Made by a program: the position numbers and the translations under genes
Shown here: one piece after another, positions 54,640 to 64,000 of the stretch
How positions within the stretch are numbered: the first letter of the stretch is position 1
Layout of the letters: the number at the start of each line of letters is the position of its first letter
The notes under the pieces: model-generated
Told to the model about the DNA's origin: nothing
Seen by the model: only the letters and a program-made list of their open reading frames with translations
Database searches by the model: none
Assembly (NCBI GenBank): GCA_023512835.1
Contig: CM042084.1
Location: 14,967,403-15,031,402, forward strand
DNA from: Taxillus chinensis
Taxonomy: Eukaryota; Streptophyta; Magnoliopsida; Santalales; Loranthaceae
DNA: 64,000 nucleotides
Direction of reading: 5' to 3'

Positions 54640-56342
54640 GTCTTCGAAATTATCGCGTACCTTAATCATGGAAAAGTTTAAGATATTTTTGCCTCATCGT
54701 TTCTTCATGCTCCCACGTTGCCTCCTCGGTGATTTGATTCCTCCATAACACTTTCACGAGTGGAATTCTTTTCGTACGTACCACTTGTTCCTTGCGGTCA
54801 AGGATTTGCCTGGATGTTCTTCGTAGGTCAAGTCAACATCGAGTTGGACAGGCTCTTCGTTAAAACATGTGATGGATCTGGTATGTACTTTCTTAGGAGA
54901 GACACATGGAACACATTGTGCACGTGTTCCAAGTGTGGTGGTAGGGCTAGGCGATATGCTGTTGCTCCAATCTTTTCTAGTATGTCAAATGGTCCAATGT
55001 ATCGGGGGCTTAACTTCCCTTTCTTTCCAAATCGCATGACTCCTTTCCATGGTGAAACCTTTAGAAATACATGATCGCCTACTTCAAACTCCAAGTCCTT
55101 TCGTCGGTGGTCCGCATAACTCTTCTTTGCTGCTTTGAGCTCGCATATGGTGCTGAATTAGATGCACTTTTTTCGTTGTTTCTTGCACCAAATCGGGGGC
55201 AAGTAGTTTTCTTTCTCCTGCCTCATCCCAACATGTTGGTGTTTGGCACCTTTTCCCATAAAGAGCTTCATATGGTGCCATTTGTATGCTTGCGTGATAG
55301 CTATTATTATAGGAGAATTCCACCAAGGGAAGGTGTTTCTCCCAATCCCCTTGAAAGTCAATAGCACAAGCTCTAAGCATGTCCTCCAAAGTTTGGATTG
55401 TCCTCTCCGATTGCCCATCTGTTTGAGGATGGAAGGCAGTACTAAACTTCAGTTCGGTACTTAAAGCATGTTGAAGGCTCCTCCAAAACTTAGATGTGAA
55501 TCTTGGATCACGATCAGAGACGATTGATAATGGCACTCCATGCAATCGAATGACTTCCTTGATGTATAGCTTGGCTAATTGATCCAAAGAGAAATCGTCG
55601 CGGATAGGTATGAAGTGAGACGTTTTTGTCAGGCGATCCACTACGACCCAAATCGCATTGTGTCCTTTTGATGTTCTAGGTAGACCCGTGACAAAATCCA
55701 TAGTTACATTTTCCCACTTCCATTCGGGTATTAGAAGTGATTGCAATACTCCACTTGGTAATTGGCGCTCAGCCTTTACTCTTTGACACACCAAGCACCT
55801 GGATATAAATTTCGCGATTTCTCTCTTCATGTTGTCCCACCAATAGTTCTTTCGTAAGTCTCGATACATCTTAGTGCTTCCTGGATGTATAGAGAATGCG
55901 GAGCTATGTGCTTCGGCTAGTAACTCCCTTTTTAGTCCAGAAGATGATGGTACACAGAGTCTTGTACCAAATCTTAAGAAACCACCTTTATCGATGTTGA
56001 ACTCAGGAAGTCCACCTTTTTGCCGCTTCCCTCTTTAGTTGTAGCTTGGGATCTTCTTGTTGTGCCACCTTTATCCTCTCCAAAAGTGTTGGTTGTATGG
56101 TCATGTGGAATAGGTAGCTTCTTTCTCCAGGTTTTACGATTTCAACATCCAACCTCTTCAGATCTTCACTTAGAGGCCTTTACGAAGTGATCAATGTTGC
56201 CAAGGTTCCGACATGTTTCCGGCTTAGTGCATCTGCCACCACGTTTGCCTTCCCAGGATGGTAGTTGATGGTGCAATCATAGTCTTTTAATAATTCTAGC
56301 CACCTTCTTTGTCGCATGTTGAGCTCCTTTTGGGTGAATAAA
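54640..56342 (-). pseudogene. Chromovirus pol C-terminal half: RNase H end, integrase, chromodomain
   Basis: On the minus strand, from 56342: the end of RNase H ([20 protein letters not shown] then [10 protein letters not shown], near 56320-56200), the integrase zinc finger (H..H, then CLVCQRVKAE), and the integrase core at 55869-55084 with MDFVTGLPRT, VSDRDPRFTSKFW and TDGQSERTIQTLEDMLR, which carry the DDE residues. Next is a GPFDILEKIGATAYRLALPP block (55094-54828). Last is a chromodomain-like tail in another frame (RIPLVKVLWRNQITEEATWE, about 54790-54690), expected to direct insertion to marked chromatin. Frameshifts near 55110 and 54840 and in-frame stops above 55870 disable it. The 5' half (gag, protease, RT) is missing. 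Confidence 0.85.
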
Positions 56343-57600
56343 CTTCATTTTGATGAATTTGAATGATTAATGAACTAACCCCCTAACATAGCATTAGTAG
56401 ATCCTTTTGTGGTGTTTTTGTTGTCTTTGAATGGAAAACAGGCCAAGTACAAAGTCCAAAGAAAGAATGAAGGAGCAAGGGACAATTCCGCTCATGGTCA
56501 TTTCAAATTTGAAATGACCAAAAAGAAATGACAGGACCAATTGAGTTGACCAGAAGCTCCCGAGAGCTTGATCATTTGAAACGGTCATTTGAAATTGAGT
56601 TGACCAAATGAATTGACCAGGGGCGTTTTACACAACGTATTCTGCTGATCAACGAATCCTCATAGATGCCACGTGTACAGCCTGTAATCCTTCATTAAAG
56701 GATCTGACGATGCTTATTCAACCTTTTTGAGAGGGAAACGAGTTTGAATTAATGGAGGGAATGGTTCTAACAGTTAGGGGATACGGTTATGCACAGAATT
56801 GTAAGACAGAAAGGGATTTTTCATGTAATTTGAGGGATCGTTCATTCTGGGAGAGGGAGAGAAATGTATGGGGTTCTCATAGTAAGAACAATGGTTTTCT
56901 TATTTGCTATGGTAGCTTAAACCTCCATGGGAGGAGGATGGATTTGATGTAAGTTTTTAATTCCTTTTCTTTTGGTTAGTTAATTTGAAATTCCCTGTTA
57001 TGTTTATCAAGTCTTTTGAGTTAGCATGTGAGATTTAAGTTCGGCCACCTTAAATCTTGTATAAGGTTAATCAATTATGGATCGAAAGAAGACATTGATA
57101 ACCTGGATAGTTAAAAGACTTGACTTGCTAAGATTATAATTTGCGAAAGCCAGTAATCTTGCTTGTAACCTAGTTAGGGTTGGTGTGATGCCAATCTACA
57201 CTCAAACAACTTAAGCACATAATGGGTTGCCCGTTCCCCAAGCTAGGGTATACACACGGCTAGATCACTCGAAAGAGGCTAGTACATGCAAAGGTGTTGG
57301 GTTTTAAACAAAAAGGGGAAGTTTGAATTAATATGCCTTAAGAACAAGAGATTAATTAATTACATTGATTGACATCCAAATCCCTATTTTCTCCCATAAG
57401 ATCATTTACATTGCTTTGTTTATTTAAATTACAACATTCAAAGTGCTAATAATACAAAACCAACTTCAAATACATCATGGATTTACAAAATGAGCTTTTT
57501 ACTTGATCACTTTCCTTGTGGGTTTGACATCCAGACTTTGAGTCCACTTTATTACTTGTAACAATCCATACGCTTGCGAAATTGAAGAAGAATCAAATTC
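56343..57600 (+). mobile_element. Probable 5' LTR / leader of the Athila element
   Basis: This stretch separates the truncated chromovirus from the Athila gag. Features typical of the group's LTR end are present: gcacataatgggttgcccgt, then ccttgtgggtttgacatcc and ttattacttgtaac...gcttgcgaaa near 57515-57580. I cannot fix the LTR start (perhaps tgatgaatttg at 56352) or a primer-binding site. Inverted gtcatttgaaat words occur at 56495-56620. Confidence 0.5.
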
Positions 57601-57682
57601 TGTTCCTGGATTTTGGAGTAATCCAGAGTTTGATTTGTAGAATTTGTTGTGGGAACAAGAAAGTGTTGAATCGTGTTCAGTT

Positions 57683-59490
57683 ATGGAAAAACAACAACAG
57701 CAGCAATAGGAAGATAATGGGTCAGATCTCAGGCCAGTTAGGGAGCATCATACTCCTGATGTTTCTGATATCAGAAATCCAATCTATCCACCACCTCTCT
57801 TGAGAGAAAATTTTGAGTTCTCTCCACAGCTCATTAATTTAGTAGTGCAGAACAGTTTTGGGGGGACACCTTTGGAAGATCCTCACCACCATTTAGCCAG
57901 ATTTGTGCAGATATGCAGAACAATGAGAAGACAAGGAGTGCCGGAGGATTTTATCAGATTGGAATTATTCCCTTGGTCTTTAAAGGAGGATGCTTTGATC
58001 TGGTTCAATTCTTTTTCAGAGGGACATTTCACCAGATGGGCAGATTGTGCCCAAGAATTTCTCACTAAATATTTCCCAAGAGGAAGAACAGTGAAGTTGA
58101 GAAACAACATCACTGCTTTTACCCAAACCACTGGAGAAACACTTGGTGAAGCATGGAATAGATTCAGGGAATTGCAGAGAAAATGTCCCAATCATGGCTT
58201 AGAAGATTGGTTACTTATTGAAGTGTTTTATGGAGGCCTTACAGTGAGGAGCAATACATGGTAAATCTTTGCGCAGGAGGTGCTCGACAGCCAAGACCGC
58301 AAAAGAAGCTAAAGAGATTATAGAGGAACTGACAAAAGAGCAAGCTCAGTGGCCCTCTAGGAGAGTAGCTGTGAAGAAACCTGGTTTAATTGAGGTGGAT
58401 AATTCTACAATGTTGAATGCTAAGTTGGAAGCTCGACAAAACAGGTGGAAAAGTTAAATGTTCGAGAGAGTAGCAAAGGTTAACTCGCTTGTCATGAGTG
58501 TGGGGGTATGCACCAACCGAATGAGTGTCCATTAAAAGCCTATGGAGAGACAATGGAAGGATATTCAGCTAATATGAATGAGGAAGTCAATTACATAGCT
58601 AACCAAAACAGGCAGCAGAATAATCCATTTTCCAATACCTACAATCTTGGATGGAGGAATCATCCGAATTTTTCATGGGGAGGACAGAATAATCAGCAGA
58701 ATCAAAGTGGAAATAATACAAATCAAGTGCCGAATAATCAGAACAATCAACAATTCAATAGACAGTCCCAACCTAAACCGCAAGGAACTGGTTATGGTGA
58801 GAAAAGGAAGGCCGATTGGGAATATGCAATTGAGAAGATTGCAGCAGGAACTGAACAGAGATTGAATAAGATTGAAACTGATATTGGTAGCCGATTTGAC
58901 AGAATTGAGACTCATAACAAGAAGTTAGAGACTCAAATTGCACAAATAGCAAACGCTCTTATTATTAGGAACCCAGGAGAGCTTCCTAGTAAGACTGAGC
59001 CAAACCCAAAGGAATATGTGCAGGCTGTTATGTTAAGAAGTGGAAGAGAGTTACCAGAGAGGGAAGTTCCTCAAGTGGAGGAAACAACCCATGTCAAAAA
59101 GGATGAAGGTGAACCTAAATCTGAGGAGGAAAGGGAAGAAAAGAAAGAGGAACATCCTGAAGTTCCTAAGGTGGTGAAGAATTATGCTCCACCAATACCC
59201 TTCCCTCAAAGATTGAGACAAAGAAAGAAAGATGAACAATACAGAAGATTCATTGAACATCTTAAGGAATTAAAGCTTACCATTCCATTTTTGGAAGCAT
59301 TGGCTCAAATACCTTCCTACTCCAAGATGTTGAAAGAGATGTTGAGTAACAAAAAGAAAATTGAAGAGAATGGAACAATTGCACTTACAGAGGAGTATAG
59401 TGCAATTATTCAGAGAAAACTACCTCAGAAGATGGGAGACCCAGGAAGTTTTTCTATACCTTGCACTATAGGGAACGTTACTTTTGATTG
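57683..59490 (+). pseudogene. Athila-type gag, frameshifted
   Basis: Starts MEKQQQQ at 57683, but the ninth codon is TAG (57707) inside the glutamine run, so a single CAG-to-TAG change ends it. Downstream: the retrotransposon gag domain (57830-58250, PLEDPHHHLARFVQICRT, EDALIWFNSF, FLTKYFPRGRTVKLRN), frame breaks near 58262 and 58300, an AKEIIEELTKEQAQWPSRR block, and a zinc knuckle at about 58489-58528 (CHECGGMHQPNEC). A Gln/Asn-rich linker (NQNNQQFN) and a charged Glu/Lys-rich tail follow. Gag would form the virus-like particle. It is dead as read. Confidence 0.8.
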
Positions 59491-60097
59491 ACTCTCGTGA
59501 CTTGGGAGCTAGTGTGAGTTTGATTCCATCTTCAGTATGTAGCAAGCTAGGTCTTGGAAAATTGCAGCCCACATCGGTGACCTTGCAACTTGTTGACAAA
59601 TCTATTAAGTATGCAGTGGCATTATAGAGAATGCACCGTTACAAATTCAGAATTTTATTGTCCTAATTGATTTGATAGCTTTGGATATGGAAGAAGGTGG
59701 TTCTTTACCACTTATTCTTGGCAGACCATTTTTAGCAACAGCAGGGGCAATCATAGATGTCAAAGGTGGGAAATTAGAATTACACATTGGTGAAGACAAA
59801 GTGGAGTTCAACTTATATAAGAGTATGAAGAATCCTCAGGAAGTTGAACATGAACAAGGTTGTCTTGTGGAGATGTTAAATACTGCAATTGAAGATCATG
59901 CTAAGGGATTTCATGATCCCTTAGGGTTATGTTTGGAGAATGTTTCGTCAACTGTTAATGAAGACATTTTAGAGGCCACACCAGTCATTCATTTTCAATC
60001 AAAGAAAGGATTTGAAGATATTGGAAGAAATTCTAAACCAGTCCCATCGATTGAAAAGGCACCAAAGGTTGAGTTGAAGATTCGCCAAGACATCTAA
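59455..60097 (+). pseudogene. Athila aspartic protease region
   Basis: The protease starts after GNVTFD, where a one-base shift near 59490 moves into the frame reading DLGASVSLIPSSVCSKLGLG, with the DLGAS active-site form typical of Athila. Another break near 59620 leads to LPLILGRPFLATAGAIIDVK (59700-59760), the conserved flap/back part. The spacer to the RT continues to about 60097. Confidence 0.75.
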
Positions 60098-60125
60098 AGT
60101 ATGTATTCTTGGGAGAAGAAGGTGA

Positions 60126-61734
60126 GTGGCCTGTTATTGTAGCATTGAGCTACAAGGAGAACAATTAGATCGATTGTTGACAGTTTTAAGGAAGAGGAAA
60201 AATGCCATTGGGTGGACAATGACAGATATAAAAGAAATTAGTCCTTCCATGTGTATGCACAGAATTTTCTTAGAGGACAAGAGTAAAAATAGCATTGAGC
60301 ATCAGAGAAGGTTAAACCCAAACATGAAGGAAGTAGTAAGGGCTGAAGTTACTAAGCTTCTTGATGCTGGTATTATATACTCTATCTCAGACAGCCCATG
60401 GGTGAGTCCTGTGCAGATTGTCCCTAAGAAAGGAGGAATGACTGTGGTCAAGAATTCTGAGAATGAATTAATCTCTACTAGAACTGTCACCGGATGGAGT
60501 GTTTGCATAGATTATCGCAAACTCAATGCAAACACAAGAAAAGATCATTTTCCTTTGCCACACATTGATCAAATGTTGGAAAGATTGGCCGGGCACAATT
60601 ATTATTGTTTTCTTGATGGATATTCTGGGTATAATCAAATACCCATTGCACCAGGAAGATCAAGACAAAACTACTTTCACATGCCCTTATGGAACTTTTG
60701 CTTATAGGAGGATGCCTTTTGGATTATGCAATGCTCCTGCTACATTCCAACGTTGCATGATGGCTATCTTTTCAGAGTTTGTAGAGAAGACAATTGAAAT
60801 CTTTATGGATGACTTCTCTGTTTTTGGTTCTTCATATGATGATTGTTTAAATAATTTATCTCAGATTTTGCAGAGATGTGAAGAGACCAATCTTATTCTT
60901 AATTGGGAAAAATGTCATTTCATGGTACAAGAAGGCATTGTCTTGGGACATAAAGTGTCCAGCAAGGGAATAGAGGTAGATCGTGCAAAGATTGCTGCTA
61001 TAAAATCCATGCCACCACCCACAAATGTCAAAGGGGTTCGAAGTTTTTTGGGGCATGCAGGATTTTATAGAAGGTTCATAAAGGATTTTTCAAAAATTTC
61101 TAAACCTCTATGTTCACTGTTAGTGAAGGATGTGGCATTTGAATTTTCTGCTGAGTGTCAAACAACTTTTAAGCAACTCAAGGAAGCTCTTATTTCTGCC
61201 CCTATCATTATATCTCCTGATTGGAATTTGCCATTTGAATTAATGTGTGACGCAAGTGACACAGCTATAGGAGTTGTCTTAGGGCAAAGAAAGGAGAAGA
61301 AGGTGCATGTAATTGCTTATGCAAGCAAATTGTTGAATGATGCTCAGATCAACTATGCCACAACTGAAAAAGAATTACTTGCAATTGTTTATGCCTTTGA
61401 TAAATTCAGAAGTTACCTTTTGGGATCCCACACAGTTGTTTTCACAGATCATGCAGCTATTAAATACTTGATCACCAAAAAGGAATCAAAACCTCGTCTG
61501 ATTCGTTGGGTGTTATTGTTGCAAGAGTTTGATTTCACAATCAAGGATAAGCAGGGAGCAGAAAATGTTGTGGCAGATCATTTGTCACGATTAGAAGGAG
61601 TTGAAAAGAATTCTGATGAAATTTTACCTATAGCTGAAGATTTTCCAGATGAAAAACTATTTGTTGTGCAGGAACTCACTCCTTGGTATGCAGATTTGGT
61701 AAACTATATTGTAGGGGGGAATTTTCCCTTATAA
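60126..61734 (+). pseudogene. Athila reverse transcriptase and RNase H
   Basis: The first frame (60126-60707) covers [55 protein letters not shown] and [12 protein letters not shown] shift near 60650 moves to the second frame (to 61734), with [19 protein letters not shown], the catalytic FMDDFSVFG (Phe in place of Tyr, as often in this clade), and RNase H with [40 protein letters not shown] and VADHLSRLE. The stop at 61734 is earlier than the family's fusion to integrase. Confidence 0.85.
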
Positions 61735-61770
61735 ATTCTCATCACAACAAAAGAAGAAATTTTTATCCAA

Positions 61771-62966
61771 GTGAGGAGTTACATTTGGGAGAAACCTCTG
61801 TTATTCAAGATTTGTGTTGATGGTTTGATAAGAAGGTGTGTTCCAGAAGATGAGATGACCAATATTTTGAATCATTGTCACACTAGGGAGTGTGGAGGTC
61901 ATATGGGACCATCTAAAACAGCAGCAAAGGTCCTTCAAGCAGGTTTCTTTTGGCCTACACTATTTCATGATACAAGGAGTTTTGTTCAAGCTTGTGAGCA
62001 ATGCCAAAAATACTGGAACTCTAACAAGAAGAGATGAAATGCCCCTGACAAACATTTTAGAAGTGGAGCTGTTTGATGTTTGGGGAATAGATTTTATGGG
62101 TCCTTTCCCATCATCTTACAAGAATCAGTATATTCTAGTGGCAGTTGATTATGTGTCAAAGTGGGTGGAAGCCATAGCCACCCAAACCAATGATTCAAGA
62201 GTGGTACTCAAGTTTCTTAAGAAGAATATTTTTACCAGATTTGGAGTACCCAGAGCATTAGTTAGTGATGGAGGAAGCCATTTTTGTAATAAGTTTATTG
62301 AAAAAGCTGTTGAAAAAGTATGGAGTTCATCATAGAATCACTACTCCATATCATCCTCAAGCCAATGGACAAGTTGAAATTTCAAACAGAGAAATTAAGA
62401 GGATCCTTGAGAGAACAGTCAACTTGTCTAGGAAGGAATGGGCTAACAAATTGGATGATGCATTGTGGGCATATAGAACAGCTTTCAAAACTCCATTGGG
62501 TACATCACCGTTCAAATTGGTTTTTGGAAAAGCATGCCACTTACCTGTGGAACTAGAGCATAAGGCCTATTGGGCTACACACTTTTTAAATTTTGATGCT
62601 CAGAAATCAGAGGAGTCCAGACTTATGCAATTAAATGAGATTGAGGAATTTAGATTGAATGCATATGAAAATGCAAAAATCTACAAGGAGAAGACTAAGA
62701 GATGGCATGATAAACATCTTCATCCTAAGCAGTTTATAGAAGGTCAGAAGGTTTTGTTGTATAATTCTAGACTGAAACTTTTTCCTGGAAAACTCAAGAG
62801 TAAATGGTCTGGACCTTTTGTGGTTAAAAAAGTTTTTGAAAAGGGAGGAGTACTTATTCAACAGGATAATTCTCCAGCATTCACTGTTAATGGACACAGG
62901 TTGAAGGTTTTTGTTGAGCCTGCAGGAGTAAAGGAGGTACTTTACCTTGCTCCATTTCCAAATTAA
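61771..62966 (+). pseudogene. Athila integrase, frameshifted
   Basis: Zinc-binding HHCC part: [20 protein letters not shown] then CEQCQK (61870-62010). After a shift near 62015 comes the core, with [12 protein letters not shown] (first Asp), [12 protein letters not shown] (second Asp) and, after another shift near 62310, [20 protein letters not shown] (Glu). The C-terminal GPF module ([20 protein letters not shown]) ends at 62966. Three frames make it inactive. Confidence 0.85.
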
Positions 62967-63309
62967 TCAAGGAAGAATGTCAAGCTACTGACATTAAATG
63001 CAGCGCTTCCGGGAGGCAACCCGAGTTATTTGTGATTATTTGATTGTTTGTTTGAGTTTATTGATATTCAGATAGAGAATCCAAGCATCGTTGCAGTTGA
63101 AGGAGGTTAATTCTGCGTTTTGGACTGAAACTGGTAATTTTTAGTGAAATGGTCATTTGAAATTTAAAATGACCAAATTGAAATAACACAGTCATTTGAA
63201 ATGACTAAGGTGTCCCGAAGGCTTAGTCAATTAAAAATTGAGTTGACAAATCAATTGACTAAGGACACTCATTTAAAAACAGAGGGTCAATATTTAAGCC
63301 GAACTTCCT
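62967..63309 (+). other. Gap between Athila integrase and 3' ORF
   Basis: Contains gcttccgggaggcaacccgag, a conserved-looking stretch after Athila pol, then a cluster of gtcatttgaaat / attgagttgac words (63150-63260) forming inverted repeats like those at 56495-56620. Confidence 0.5.
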
Positions 63310-63900
63310 TTGCACGAAATCTACCAACTCACTCCTCCAGTTCGCGAATCTCGCTCAGTTCCCTTATCTCTTAAAGGTTTGTTGATTCAGATTACCTCCA
63401 ACCAAGTTGAACACTCGCTCGTTTTCTTCGCGACGGTTCACATGGTGAAATCAAAGGCAGTTGTCAGAGAGGTGACGCCAGGACTAGTGTTTCCATGGGA
63501 ACTCTTAAATAACCCTAAAATCTCATGGGCAGCCGAAATGCAGAAAAAACTTGAAGGACAGAACTTGCACAAGGTATGTGGCAATCCTTGCCCTCTGTTG
63601 ATGGAGTTTGCAGAAAATTTTTATAATAATTTGAAAACAGAGGAGAATCGTATGATCTCTATAGTAGGGGGAAAGAAGGTAGTAATTTCTGCTGCCAATA
63701 TTCGAAAAACCTTCAATTTGCAGAGCAAATGCTGCTCTTTACCTGACCTAACTAAAGAGGAATTTAGTAAAGCACTTGACTACTCCAAACCAAAGGGGAA
63801 TGAGAAGAAATATCATAAGAAAACGGGGTTTTCAGGGTATTTAAGGTTTTTTGGCTATTCTCTTTGGTCGGTGCATATTTTCTCGGATGCTAGGAATTGA
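63310..63900 (+). CDS. Athila 3' ORF, putative plant transposon protein domain (PF20167-like)
   Basis: A 196-codon frame follows integrase after a 340-bp gap, in the position of the extra 3' ORF of Athila elements. It reads LMEFAENFYNNLKTEENRMI, VGGKKVVISAANIRKTFNL and LPDLTKEEFSKALDY, matching the pattern F(Y/F)xNL...V.GK.V..S...I...F.L of the putative plant transposon protein family, often called env-like by position. No signal peptide or membrane span is seen in this piece. The likely functional start is MVKSKAVV at 63442. The frame stops at 63898 although the family protein is usually longer, so truncation by mutation is likely. It ends near the window edge, so the rest cannot be judged. 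Confidence 0.6.
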   Translation: MHEIYQLTPPVRESRSVPLSLKGLLIQITSNQVEHSLVFFATVHMVKSKAVVREVTPGLVFPWELLNNPKISWAAEMQKKLEGQNLHKVCGNPCPLLMEFAENFYNNLKTEENRMISIVGGKKVVISAANIRKTFNLQSKCCSLPDLTKEEFSKALDYSKPKGNEKKYHKKTGFSGYLRFFGYSLWSVHIFSDARN

Positions 63901-64000
63901 TGCAGTCCCCTGTTGCACATTTACAATGCATGTATAGCATCAAGGCGAATTATCCATAGACGGGCGAAATGATATTTCAAGAGTGGAAGAAGTCGGTGGA

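Overview
This is plant nuclear DNA, almost certainly from a eudicot. It has short exons in long AT-rich introns, and nested plant retroelements of every main class: Ty1/copia, Ty3/gypsy chromovirus and Athila, L1-type LINEs, hAT, a Mutator-like MITE and a TRIM. The species cannot be named from the sequence. The only host gene I can support is one ankyrin-repeat plus TPR gene of the Arabidopsis TPR10 type. The rest is repeats and broken mobile elements. I found no tRNA, rRNA, CRISPR or bacterial-type feature.

Layout. 1-3540: AT-rich DNA with a degenerate ~56-bp minisatellite, an LTR-end-like stretch and an old LTR fragment (family B). 3550-25330: the ANK-TPR gene on the minus strand, with a 5' non-coding exon near 25.3 kb, ATG at 24332 and stop at 3973. 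Thirteen coding exons join to exactly 1458 nt (485 residues plus stop) if a damaged 52/53-bp ankyrin exon at 9448-9500 is skipped. Its introns hold an old copia element (about 9955-16260) that itself contains a LINE (about 11640-14250), a near full-length GC-rich LINE (about 17424-22185) and a 387-bp LINE tail with a clean 13-bp target duplication (23148-23534).

26000-41375: an LTR graveyard. Three B-type LTR units lie in direct tandem order. One is split by a chromoviral-type solo LTR (31906-37520, TSD GTCTC), which is itself split by a 3.5-kb solo-LTR-like insertion (32829-36366, TSD CATAT). The third B unit contains a complete miniature LTR retrotransposon (TRIM, 38238-39080) with two 386-bp LTRs around only 71 bp.

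41376-48286: a second copy of the 3' half of the ANK-TPR gene. It carries the same copia and LINE insertions, so the duplication came after both. This copy lacks the 5' exons and the terminal exon. The lost terminal exon is replaced by DNA that includes a 29-bp piece of the gene's own internal exon. A 208-bp MITE with a 9-bp TSD is present only in this copy.

48287-64000: a dead hAT transposon inserted in the duplicated LINE, then a truncated chromovirus (minus strand, integrase and chromodomain), then an Athila-type Ty3/gypsy element (plus strand: gag, protease, RT-RNase H, integrase, and an extra 3' ORF of the plant transposon-protein type) that runs towards the right edge. All the transposon genes carry frameshifts or stops. 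The window is best read as an ankyrin-TPR locus remodelled by segmental duplication and repeated nested insertion. I see no convincing new multi-gene system.
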